From: JAWLBR01 sp041687495
Lineage (GTDB): Bacteria > Bacillota > Limnochordia > DTU087 > JAAYGB01
DNA length: 15,282 nt
NCBI GenBank assembly: GCA_041687495.1
Contig: JAWLBR010000077.1
Coordinates: 1-15,282, forward strand
Reading direction: 5' to 3'
In this document: piece by piece, positions 7,756 to 14,373 of the stretch
How positions within the stretch are numbered: the first letter of the stretch is position 1
Layout: the number at the start of each line of letters is the position of its first letter
The notes under the pieces: model-generated
Seen by the model: only the letters and a program-made list of their open reading frames with translations
Databases searched by the model: none
What the model was told of the DNA's origin: nothing
Program-made: the position numbers and the translations under genes

Positions 7756-7870
7756 CACAAAACCTCCCAAAAATCGTGACTCAAGCAAGCTCTGCTGCCA
7801 ATGAAGTGGCCGCTGTGTCGTCCTTTCTTGGCCAAGCCATGTTCTCCTGCAATTAGCATAGCCAAGACGA

Positions 7871-7899
7871 TTAGCGAAAGGTTTTGGCTTTTCGCGTAA
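7871..7899. promoter_or_regulatory. Dyad operator candidate between divergent promoters
   Basis: TTAGCGAAA (7871-7879) is mirrored by TTTCGCGTAA (7890-7899), giving 9 matching pairs with one extra G on the right side and about 10 bases between the arms. It covers the expected transcription start of the leftward URO-D-like gene and overlaps the rightward -35 candidate, a position suited to control of both units. It shares only GCGAA with the dyad at 6696-6717, so I do not claim the same regulator. Confidence 0.3.
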
Positions 7900-7906
7900 A
7901 CCTGAC

Positions 7907-7934
7907 AGTATAGAGGAATTACAGATAAGAGCAA
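7907..7934 (-). promoter_or_regulatory. Sigma-A-like promoter candidate for the URO-D-like gene
   Basis: On the minus strand TATACT (7912-7907) matches the -10 consensus at 5 of 6 positions. TTGCTC (7934-7929) stands 16 bases upstream and matches only the first three positions of the -35. It would give a 5' leader of roughly 145 bases. The -10 overlaps a weaker rightward TATAGA at 7909-7914. Confidence 0.3.
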
Positions 7935-8007
7935 GAAATATGGCATTGCAACATATTGGTAACATTGCGGGACTCTTGGATTTACTGACACAAAGACCAA
8001 AGGAGGA

Positions 8008-8061
8008 ATGCACCGCAAAGACGCACACATCTGGCGACATCTTGCTTTTCTTACCCCATAA
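8008..8061 (+). other. Possible 17-codon leader ORF ahead of the solute-binding protein gene
   Basis: ATG at 8008 opens the frame MHRKDAHIWRHLAFLTP and ends with TAA at 8059-8061, which overlaps the AAGGAGG (8060-8066) of the gene at 8076. An AGGAGG lies at 8001-8006 but only one base before the ATG, which is too close for efficient initiation. Stop-codon overlap with the next ribosome binding site would allow translational coupling. It may be chance; there is no homology evidence. Confidence 0.2.
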
Positions 8062-8075
8062 GGAGGTCATAGGCC

Positions 8076-9992
8076 GTGTCAAAGCGAGGAACTTTGGTGT
8101 TTCTTATTTTTCTTCTGACCGCCCTGGTGAGCGGCAGTGCTTTCGCAGCTAACTTCAATGAAGCCCCGATGCTGGCTGATTTGGTTAAGGCGAGTGCGTT
8201 ACCCCCAGTTGAGGAGCGATTGCCCAAGGAGCCATTGGTCATTGAGCCTTACGAAGAGGTTGGACAGTACGGCGGAACCGCTCGCGTGGTCACCGTCCGT
8301 GCCCAGATCATGGAGGACGGCGGCTTGTTGAACAACCACGAACCAGTCTTCCGCCTAGACTCTGATGGCTCGACCATTGTCCCAAACTTAGCCGAGTCAT
8401 ACAAGTTCAGCGAGGATGGAAAAACCCTTACCATCAAACTTCGCGAAGGTATTAGATGGTCAGATGGTGATCCCTTTGACGCCAACGACATCATGTTCTG
8501 GTATGAGGACATCATCCTCAATGATGAGCTTACCCCGGTGAAGCCAATCCACTGGTCTCCCGGCGGTGAGTTGATGAAAGTCGTAAAGCTTGACGAGTAC
8601 ACGGTACAGTTCAACTTTGCCGCCTCATATCCCCTGGCAGAACTGCGCCTAGCTCATTCCAACGGTTACGAACAAGACTTCCTCGTTCCTAAGCACTACC
8701 TGCAAAAGTACCATATCAACTACGCAACTGCCGAAGAGATCGACAAGTACGTGAAAGAAGGCGGCTTTGAGACTTGGGCGCAGATGTTCCTAGCTAAAGC
8801 AACCATCAACGCCGGTAGCGGTCGAGCTGTGGATCCTGGCACCCCAACCCTCAAAGCCTACCGAGCAGTTGAAAGAGGGCTGGACAAAGTTGTGTTTGAG
8901 CGCAACCCCTACTACTGGAAGGTAGACACAGCCGGTAATCAGCTGCCATACATCGACCGGGTTGACGTGAGTATTGTCCAAGATCAAGAGATGGTCAACA
9001 TGAAGATCGTCGCTGGCGAGTTGGACTTTGCAGCCTTCACGACCTCTTTGGAGAACTACCCGCTGTACAAGGAGAGTGAGGCGACCGCCGGCACCCGCGT
9101 ACTGCTGTGGCCGGATGTCTTTGGCGCCGAAGTCCTGCTGATGTTCAACCAGACTCATCCCGATCCAGTTATGCGGCAGATTTTCCAAGATCGGCGTTTC
9201 CGGATCGCCCTATCCTTGGGAATGAACAGAGATGAGATCAACGAGTTCTTTTACCTGGGATTGGCCGAGCCTCGGCAGGCAACGGTAATTCCGGATTCAG
9301 CATACTTTCGACCAGAGTTTGCTGAAGCTTACGTTGAGTACGACCCGGATGAAGCCAATCGGTTGCTCGACGAGATGGGCCTAAAACGGGGCAGAGACGG
9401 CTACAGAATGCGTCCAGACGGTAAACCCCTCAACATACTCATTGAGTTCACCAAGGTTGACACTACTCGGGGCGGCATCTTGGAGCTGTTGGACCAGCAG
9501 TGGGACAAACTGGGATTGAATGTCTCCATTAAGGAGATCTCCAACGACCTGCAGACTGTACGGGCACAGGGTAACCAAATGGATGCCAGCGTGTGGAATG
9601 CAGACAAAGTCACAGACGTTATGTTCCCGGTCAACCCCATGTGGTTTGTGCCAATGTCCAATGGGTGGGAAAATGTCTGGTGTGCCGCTTGGGGTCAGTG
9701 GTATGTGACTAAGGGCGCTGAAGGTGAAGAGCCTCCGGCAGAAATGAAGAAGCAGCTGGAGCGGTGGAGTGTGCTGCAGAGTTCAACTGATGAAGCTGAG
9801 AAGATCGCGGCTGGGCAAGCGATTCTGCAGTCCCAAGCAGAGAACCTGTGGACCATTGGTACTGTGGGGCTAGCTCCCCACCCAGTGATTGTCAAGGAGA
9901 ATCTGCGCAACGTTCCTGAGTCTAGTTTCTACGGATGGGATACTTTCTGGACAGGTCTAGCCCATCCAGAACAGTTCTTCTTTAAGAAATAG
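8076..9992 (+). CDS. ABC transporter solute-binding protein, family 5 (Opp/Dpp-like), copy 2
   Basis: First gene of the plus-strand importer, a 638-residue extracytoplasmic substrate-binding protein. It starts at GTG 8076 with AGGAGG (8061-8066) 9 bases upstream. Residues 1-24 form a signal peptide (MSKRG, a long hydrophobic run, then SAFA); there is no cysteine near the cleavage site, so it is not a lipoprotein. The mature start EAPMLADLVKASALPPVEE, then LREGIRWSDGDPFDANDI, ERNPYYWKVDTAGNQLPYID and GAEGEEPPAEMK closely follow the copy at 174-2105, which confirms the shared subgroup. Unlike copy 1, the region LDEMGLKRGRDGYRMRPDG has no DxDxDG calcium-like loop. Ligands of this subgroup include oligosaccharides and peptides. 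The difference between the two binding proteins suggests different, related substrates. Confidence 0.93.
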   Translation: MSKRGTLVFLIFLLTALVSGSAFAANFNEAPMLADLVKASALPPVEERLPKEPLVIEPYEEVGQYGGTARVVTVRAQIMEDGGLLNNHEPVFRLDSDGSTIVPNLAESYKFSEDGKTLTIKLREGIRWSDGDPFDANDIMFWYEDIILNDELTPVKPIHWSPGGELMKVVKLDEYTVQFNFAASYPLAELRLAHSNGYEQDFLVPKHYLQKYHINYATAEEIDKYVKEGGFETWAQMFLAKATINAGSGRAVDPGTPTLKAYRAVERGLDKVVFERNPYYWKVDTAGNQLPYIDRVDVSIVQDQEMVNMKIVAGELDFAAFTTSLENYPLYKESEATAGTRVLLWPDVFGAEVLLMFNQTHPDPVMRQIFQDRRFRIALSLGMNRDEINEFFYLGLAEPRQATVIPDSAYFRPEFAEAYVEYDPDEANRLLDEMGLKRGRDGYRMRPDGKPLNILIEFTKVDTTRGGILELLDQQWDKLGLNVSIKEISNDLQTVRAQGNQMDASVWNADKVTDVMFPVNPMWFVPMSNGWENVWCAAWGQWYVTKGAEGEEPPAEMKKQLERWSVLQSSTDEAEKIAAGQAILQSQAENLWTIGTVGLAPHPVIVKENLRNVPESSFYGWDTFWTGLAHPEQFFFKK

Positions 9993-10020
9993 ATGAGATG
10001 ATGACCCAGTCGTAATTCTG

Positions 10021-10055
10021 AATCCACATGCCGGCTCACCGTCGGTATGTGGATT
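10021..10055 (+). other. Intercistronic stem-loop between binding protein and permease genes
   Basis: AATCCACATGCCG (10021-10033) pairs with CGGTATGTGGATT (10043-10055): 13 pairs including one G-U, with a 9-base loop. It lies 29 bases after the stop of the binding protein gene and ends 7 bases before the GGAGG of the permease gene. No T run follows, so full termination is unlikely. Such hairpins after binding protein genes often protect the upstream mRNA or reduce downstream expression, so that binding protein is made in excess; that role here is inference. Confidence 0.6.
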
Positions 10056-10074
10056 CTGGTTCGGAGGTGTTTTA

Positions 10075-11058
10075 GTGGGTGCTTATATTCTCAAGAGAGT
10101 CACGTTAATGATCCCAATCATCATTCTGATTTCGATAGTCTCATTTACCATCATCCAGTTACCGCCAGGCGACTACCTTACGTCGTATATTACCCAGCTG
10201 AGTCAGTCGGGACAAGTTGTCGATGAGGCGATGGTTGCAGCATTACAGCGGCGTTATGGATTGGACCGACCGATGTACGTGCAATACCTACTGTGGATGG
10301 GCCGGGTCGTCAGAGGAGACTTTGGTCAGTCATTTGAATGGGAGCAGCCGGTGAACCAGCTGATTTGGGAGAGGTTAGGCCTCACCATTGCGATATCGGG
10401 ATTCACCTTGTTGTTTACTTGGGTTGCGTCGTTTATCATCGGATTTTACTCAGCTACCCACCAGTACTCTATCGGAGACTACGTGCTTAGTTTCTTGGGA
10501 TTCATTGGTTTGGCAACGCCAAACTTTATGTTAGCACTGGTACTGATGTGGATTGGATTTCAACACTTTGGCCTCAGCATTGGCGGACTGTTTTCACCTG
10601 AATTTGCCACGGCTCCTTGGAGTCTCGCCAAGTTCACAGACATGCTCAAACACCTTTGGATTCCGATGGTAGTGATCGGCACCGCTGGTACAGCAGGATC
10701 CATTCGGATTCTCAGAGCCAATCTCCTGGATGAACTTGGTAAACCCTATGTAGTTACTGCCAGGACGAAGGGCCTGTCGGAGTGGCGATTGCTGATTAAA
10801 TACCCCTTGAGAATCGCCCTCATTCCGTTTATTAGTACAGTCGGATGGTCGCTGCCAGTACTGGTTTCGGGCGAAACCATCACTTCGGTCGTGCTCAATC
10901 TTCCGACAACCGGTCCATTGCTGTTGGGCGCATTGCAGAGTCAAGACATGTTCCTTGCCGGCACCTTGGTGATGATGCTGAGCATTCTCACCATCATTGG
11001 TACCCTGATTTCAGATATCCTTCTGGCGTGGGTGGACCCAAGGATTCGTTATGAATAG
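10075..11058 (+). CDS. ABC transporter permease, OppB/DppB-like, copy 2
   Basis: A 327-residue inner-membrane permease of the plus-strand importer. It starts at GTG 10075, with GGAGG (10063-10067) 7 bases upstream. The first helix is in about residues 8-28, followed by LPPGDYL, an extracytoplasmic segment with YGLDRPMYVQY, and helices at about 101-126, 137-160, 195-212, 246-268 and 291-316. The cytoplasmic EAA loop lies in YVVTARTKGLSEWRLL (225-240), and the protein ends in DPRIRYE. It has exactly the same length as the minus-strand copy and about half of its residues are identical (171 of 327 by my count). The next gene, permease C, starts 39 bases later with its own GGAGG site, so they form one operon. 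Confidence 0.94.
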   Translation: MGAYILKRVTLMIPIIILISIVSFTIIQLPPGDYLTSYITQLSQSGQVVDEAMVAALQRRYGLDRPMYVQYLLWMGRVVRGDFGQSFEWEQPVNQLIWERLGLTIAISGFTLLFTWVASFIIGFYSATHQYSIGDYVLSFLGFIGLATPNFMLALVLMWIGFQHFGLSIGGLFSPEFATAPWSLAKFTDMLKHLWIPMVVIGTAGTAGSIRILRANLLDELGKPYVVTARTKGLSEWRLLIKYPLRIALIPFISTVGWSLPVLVSGETITSVVLNLPTTGPLLLGALQSQDMFLAGTLVMMLSILTIIGTLISDILLAWVDPRIRYE

Positions 11059-11097
11059 AGCGACGGTGAAAGCTCGGCCAAAGATTGGAGGTACAAT

Positions 11098-12252
11098 ATG
11101 CCATTGTCTTTGCCATTGAAAAGAGGCAACTTAACTCCCCCAAACAAACACGTCACTGGGGAAGAGAACAAGCTCTACGTAGCTAGCCAATCCCAGCTAA
11201 TCTGGTGGCGCTTCAAAAGGCACAAGATAGCGATGGTAAGTGGCGTAGTCATTATTGCTATGTATGTCGTTGCGTTGTTCTGCGAGTTCTTTGCCCCGGG
11301 GCTGCCCAACAGTTACGATATTAAGTACAACTACGCTCCTCCTCAGAAGATTCACTTCGTGTCTGATGAAGGCTTTAGCCTCCGGCCATTTGTTTATGGA
11401 TACAAGCGGCAGATCGATATGACCACCCTTCGCAGGACCTATGTGCCGGATACGAGCAAAAAGCACCCCATTTACTTTTTTGTTCGGGGTGAGAAGTATA
11501 AGCTATGGGGGCTGTGGGAGACCGATTTGCACCTGTTTGGACTCAAAGAAAAGGGTGCTCCGCTGTTCCTGCTGGGGACCGACAGAATGGGTCGGGATGT
11601 GTTTACCCGCATTGTCTACGGAACCAGGATTTCCATTTCTTTGGGTCTGATCGGAGTTGTCTTCAGTCTGGTCCTCGGAATCTTGATTGGCGGAATTTCT
11701 GGATACTATGGCGGCCTGCTCGACAACGTAGTTCAGCGGTTAATTGAGTTCGTCCGCAGTATTCCTACGATTCCACTATGGATGGCTCTCAGCGCAGCGC
11801 TTCCGCCCCATTGGCCGCCGATTAAGGTCTACTTTGGTATTACCATCATCCTTTCTCTCATTGGCTGGACCAACTTGGCACGGGTGGTGCGCAGTAAGTT
11901 CTTGTCCATGCGGGAAGAGGATTTTGTCACTGCTGCCAGGCTAGACGGTGTCCGGGAAACCCGGATCATTTTGCGGCACATGCTGCCTTCATTTATGAGT
12001 CACATCATCGCATCTATGACCTTAGCTATTCCCAGCATGATCTTGTCTGAGACCAGTCTTTCCTTTCTTGGTCTAGGATTGCGCCCTCCGGTAGTTAGCT
12101 GGGGTGTATTGATGCAAGAGGCTCAGAATGTGCGCACAGTAGCCCAATCACCTTGGCTGCTTCTACCTGGAGTAGCGGTGATCATCACAGTCTTGGCGTT
12201 TAACTTCTTAGGTGACGGATTACGAGATGCAGCGGATCCATATGCGAGGTAG
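11098..12252 (+). CDS. ABC transporter permease, OppC/DppC-like with long extracytoplasmic insert, copy 2
   Basis: A 384-residue permease subunit starting at ATG 11098, with GGAGG (11087-11091) 6 bases before it. A cytoplasmic N-terminus of about 43 residues leads to a helix at about 44-63, then a polar insert of about 90 residues (68-160) with SLRPFVYGYKRQIDM and PIYFFVRGEKYKLWGLW. LGTDRMGRDVFTR (159-171) leads into the core helices. The EAA loop lies near TAARLDGVRETRIILRHMLP (278-297), and the end is FNFLGDGLRDAADPYAR. Within the insert the segments RPFVY-YK, DTS--PIYFFV-G, YKLWG and DLHLFG are shared with copy 1, so this outer segment is under constraint and may dock the large binding protein. 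The stop codon lies 9 bases before the ATPase start used here. Confidence 0.94.
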   Translation: MPLSLPLKRGNLTPPNKHVTGEENKLYVASQSQLIWWRFKRHKIAMVSGVVIIAMYVVALFCEFFAPGLPNSYDIKYNYAPPQKIHFVSDEGFSLRPFVYGYKRQIDMTTLRRTYVPDTSKKHPIYFFVRGEKYKLWGLWETDLHLFGLKEKGAPLFLLGTDRMGRDVFTRIVYGTRISISLGLIGVVFSLVLGILIGGISGYYGGLLDNVVQRLIEFVRSIPTIPLWMALSAALPPHWPPIKVYFGITIILSLIGWTNLARVVRSKFLSMREEDFVTAARLDGVRETRIILRHMLPSFMSHIIASMTLAIPSMILSETSLSFLGLGLRPPVVSWGVLMQEAQNVRTVAQSPWLLLPGVAVIITVLAFNFLGDGLRDAADPYAR

Positions 12253-12261
12253 GTGATCAAG

Positions 12262-13272
12262 ATGGAAAAACTTTTAGAAGTGAAAGATCTTACTACCCAG
12301 TTCGTGACTGAAGAAGGGTTGGTCAAGGCTGTTAACGGCGTTTCCTTCGATGTCGAAAGCGGAAAGACCCTAGGCGTGGTTGGAGAAAGCGGCTGCGGCA
12401 AAAGTGTGACCGCCCAATCCATTCTGCAAATTCTCGGCACCCGAGGTCAGATTGTGCAAGGTGAGATCCTCTTTCACCGCAGCCCCGGCGAGACGATCGA
12501 CCTAGCTGAACTTAACCCGACTGGTCCAGAGATCAGATCCATTCGCGGCAAAGAGATTTCCATGATCTTTCAAGAGCCAATGACATCTTTGTGCTCCGTC
12601 TACACCATTGGCAATCAGATCATGGAGGGTATTCTTCTCCATCAGGATACTTCGAAAGTGGAAGCCCGCAAGTTAGCCATTGATATGCTCAAACGGGTTG
12701 GTATTCCTAACGCTGAGGGGCGCATTGACGCTTACCCGCACCAACTCAGCGGCGGAATGCGGCAGCGGGCTATGATCGCCATGGCACTGGCCTGCCGCCC
12801 CAAGCTGCTCATCGCCGATGAACCGACTACAGCACTGGATGTGACTATCCAAGCACAGATCTTGGATCTCATGCAGGAACTGCAAAACGACTTTGGTATG
12901 TCGATCATGCTCATCACCCACGACCTCGGTGTCATTGCGGAAGTCTCCGACCACGTTGTAGTTGTGTATTTAGGCCGGGCAGTGGAGTCGGCTCCCGTCG
13001 AAGAAATCTTCGCCAATCCGACACATCCGTACACCCGAGCACTGCTTCAGTCCATTCCCAAAGTGGGAAGGAAAATTAAGAAAAAGCTTTATTCCATTGC
13101 AGGTACCGTGCCCGATGCGTACAATATTCCGCCTGGGTGCCCCTTCCATCCCAGATGCCCGCAGTTCATTCAAGGAGTCTGCGATACACAGGTTCCTGAG
13201 CCAACTGAGATTGGTTCAGGGCACACGGTAAGATGTCACCTAGTGGGAAGTGAGGTGAACGCCAGTGCATAA
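12262..13272 (+). CDS. ABC transporter ATP-binding protein, OppD/DppD-like, copy 2
   Basis: ATPase of the plus-strand importer. I chose ATG 12262 because AGGTGAT sits just before it at proper distance; a GTG at 12253, directly after the permease stop, would add three residues. The 336-residue product has Walker A GESGCGKS at 41-48, Q-loop Gln104, signature LSGGMRQR (162-169), Walker B LLIADE (182-187) and H-loop His220. Two residues after the Q-loop differ from the usual family sequence: MTSLCSVYTIG (107-117) stands where the other copy has MTSLNPVYTIG, so Asn-Pro became Cys-Ser. The C-terminal domain has C-x5-C-x7-C and a later Cys in GHTVRC, a possible iron-sulfur site by analogy to characterised Dpp ATPases. 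The final codons overlap the start of the next ATPase gene by 8 bases, a sign of coupling. Confidence 0.94.
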   Translation: MEKLLEVKDLTTQFVTEEGLVKAVNGVSFDVESGKTLGVVGESGCGKSVTAQSILQILGTRGQIVQGEILFHRSPGETIDLAELNPTGPEIRSIRGKEISMIFQEPMTSLCSVYTIGNQIMEGILLHQDTSKVEARKLAIDMLKRVGIPNAEGRIDAYPHQLSGGMRQRAMIAMALACRPKLLIADEPTTALDVTIQAQILDLMQELQNDFGMSIMLITHDLGVIAEVSDHVVVVYLGRAVESAPVEEIFANPTHPYTRALLQSIPKVGRKIKKKLYSIAGTVPDAYNIPPGCPFHPRCPQFIQGVCDTQVPEPTEIGSGHTVRCHLVGSEVNASA

Positions 13273-14311
13273 GGAGCCGTTACTGGAGATTAGGGGACTT
13301 AAGAAATGGTTTCCCATTAAGGCCGGGTTTCGAAACAAGGCGGTTGGTCATGTCAAGGCTGTCGATGGCGTAGACCTAACTGTGTACAAAGGTGAAACCC
13401 TTGGGTTAGTGGGCGAAAGCGGTTGCGGAAAGACGACAACGGGCCGATGCATTTTGCGGGCCGTGGAGCCCACCGCCGGCCAGATTCTCTTCCATCGGGA
13501 CAACAGCAGCTGTGTGGACATTACCCAGCTCAAGGATGATGATTTGCGGTCAGTCCGGCAGGCCATCCGCTTTATCTTTCAGGATCCGTACTCCTCACTG
13601 AACCCCCGAATGACGGTGCGGGAGATCATTGCCGAGCCTTTGAAAGTGAACCACATTGCCTCGGGTAGTGAGCTGGAAGACCGAGTAGTTGACCTCCTTA
13701 ACAAGGTGGGCTTAAGGCCAGAGTACCGTTCGCGGTATCCTCACGCCTTCAGTGGGGGGCAAAGGCAGCGCATTGGTATTGCCAGGGCGCTGGCGCTAGA
13801 CCCCAAGCTGGTCATCTGTGATGAGCCAGTTTCGGCTCTGGACGTGTCTGTCCAAGCTCAAATCCTGAATCTCTTACAGGAGCTGCAGCAGGACATGGGG
13901 CTAACCTACTTGTTTGTTGCCCATGACTTGGGCGTCGTAGAACATATCAGTGACCGAGTAGCGGTGATGTACGTGGGCAAGCTGGTGGAAATGGCCGATG
14001 CCGAAGAGCTATTTGCCAATCCCATGCACCCATATACCGAGTCCCTTTTGGGCTCTGTTCCGGTTCCCGACCCCAGTCTTCGTCCTGAGCGAATGTTGCG
14101 CAAGCGGTTGCAAGGCGAGGCTGCCGATGCAGCCAACCCACCAATGGGATGTTATTTCCACCCCAGATGCAGATATGCGCAGGATATTTGTAAGCAGGAG
14201 TATCCAGCACTGGCCCAGGTCAGCTCGACACTTGACGGGTCTACTCATATGGTTGCGTGCCATTTTGCCGAAAAACTAAACCTAACTGGAGTAGTCGAGC
14301 AGACGGGGTAA
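13265..14311 (+). CDS. ABC transporter ATP-binding protein, OppF/DppF-like, copy 2
   Basis: Second ATPase of the plus-strand importer, 348 residues from GTG 13265. GAGGTG lies 7 bases upstream, inside the preceding gene, and the two frames overlap by 8 bases. Walker A GESGCGKT is at 50-57, Q-loop Gln105 in FQDPYSSLNPRMT, signature SGGQR at 162-166, Walker B LVICDE at 181-186 and H-loop His219. These strings match the OppF-type copy on the minus strand. The N-terminus LKKWFPIKAGF is typical for OppF. The C-terminal domain has GCYFHPRCRYAQDIC, the C-x5-C-x6-C pattern, plus a Cys in MVAC. OppD- and OppF-type ATPases work as a heterodimer. The sulfatase gene follows 62 bases downstream with no terminator between. 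Confidence 0.94.
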   Translation: MHKEPLLEIRGLKKWFPIKAGFRNKAVGHVKAVDGVDLTVYKGETLGLVGESGCGKTTTGRCILRAVEPTAGQILFHRDNSSCVDITQLKDDDLRSVRQAIRFIFQDPYSSLNPRMTVREIIAEPLKVNHIASGSELEDRVVDLLNKVGLRPEYRSRYPHAFSGGQRQRIGIARALALDPKLVICDEPVSALDVSVQAQILNLLQELQQDMGLTYLFVAHDLGVVEHISDRVAVMYVGKLVEMADAEELFANPMHPYTESLLGSVPVPDPSLRPERMLRKRLQGEAADAANPPMGCYFHPRCRYAQDICKQEYPALAQVSSTLDGSTHMVACHFAEKLNLTGVVEQTG

Positions 14312-14373
14312 AAAAATGGATACGCTTAGAAGTGTGTTTTGAATATACACCACCATCAAAGGAGAGTGAGATC

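Larger units (their letters stand above)
7756..8075. promoter_or_regulatory. Divergent intergenic control region
   Basis: These 320 bases lie between the URO-D-like gene (leftward) and the second solute-binding protein gene (rightward) and should carry both promoters. They contain a dyad at 7871-7899, a leftward promoter candidate at 7907-7934, and a perfect 10-base palindrome CTTGGCCAAG at 7827-7836. A rightward weak pair, TTGGCT (7885-7890) and TATAGA (7909-7914) with 18 bases between, is also present, as is a mini-ORF at 8008-8061. I see no conserved gene in the region on either strand. Confidence 0.6.

Noticed and set aside
7941..7970. Possible repeats of ATTGCAACAT and AACATTGC in the divergent spacer
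   Set aside because: Short and imperfect, with no clear symmetry or promoter spacing; likely chance.
7756..8082. 109-codon N-terminal extension of the URO-D-like gene
   Set aside because: No ribosome site at 8082, the sequence is rich in Cys, Ser and Leu without family likeness, and it overlaps the divergent gene start. A good site stands before the ATG at 7755.
14312..14373. Terminator or promoter between the OppF-type ATPase and the sulfatase
   Set aside because: Only a 4-pair GTGT/ACAC stem and no convincing -10/-35 pair; I treat the sulfatase as part of the operon.
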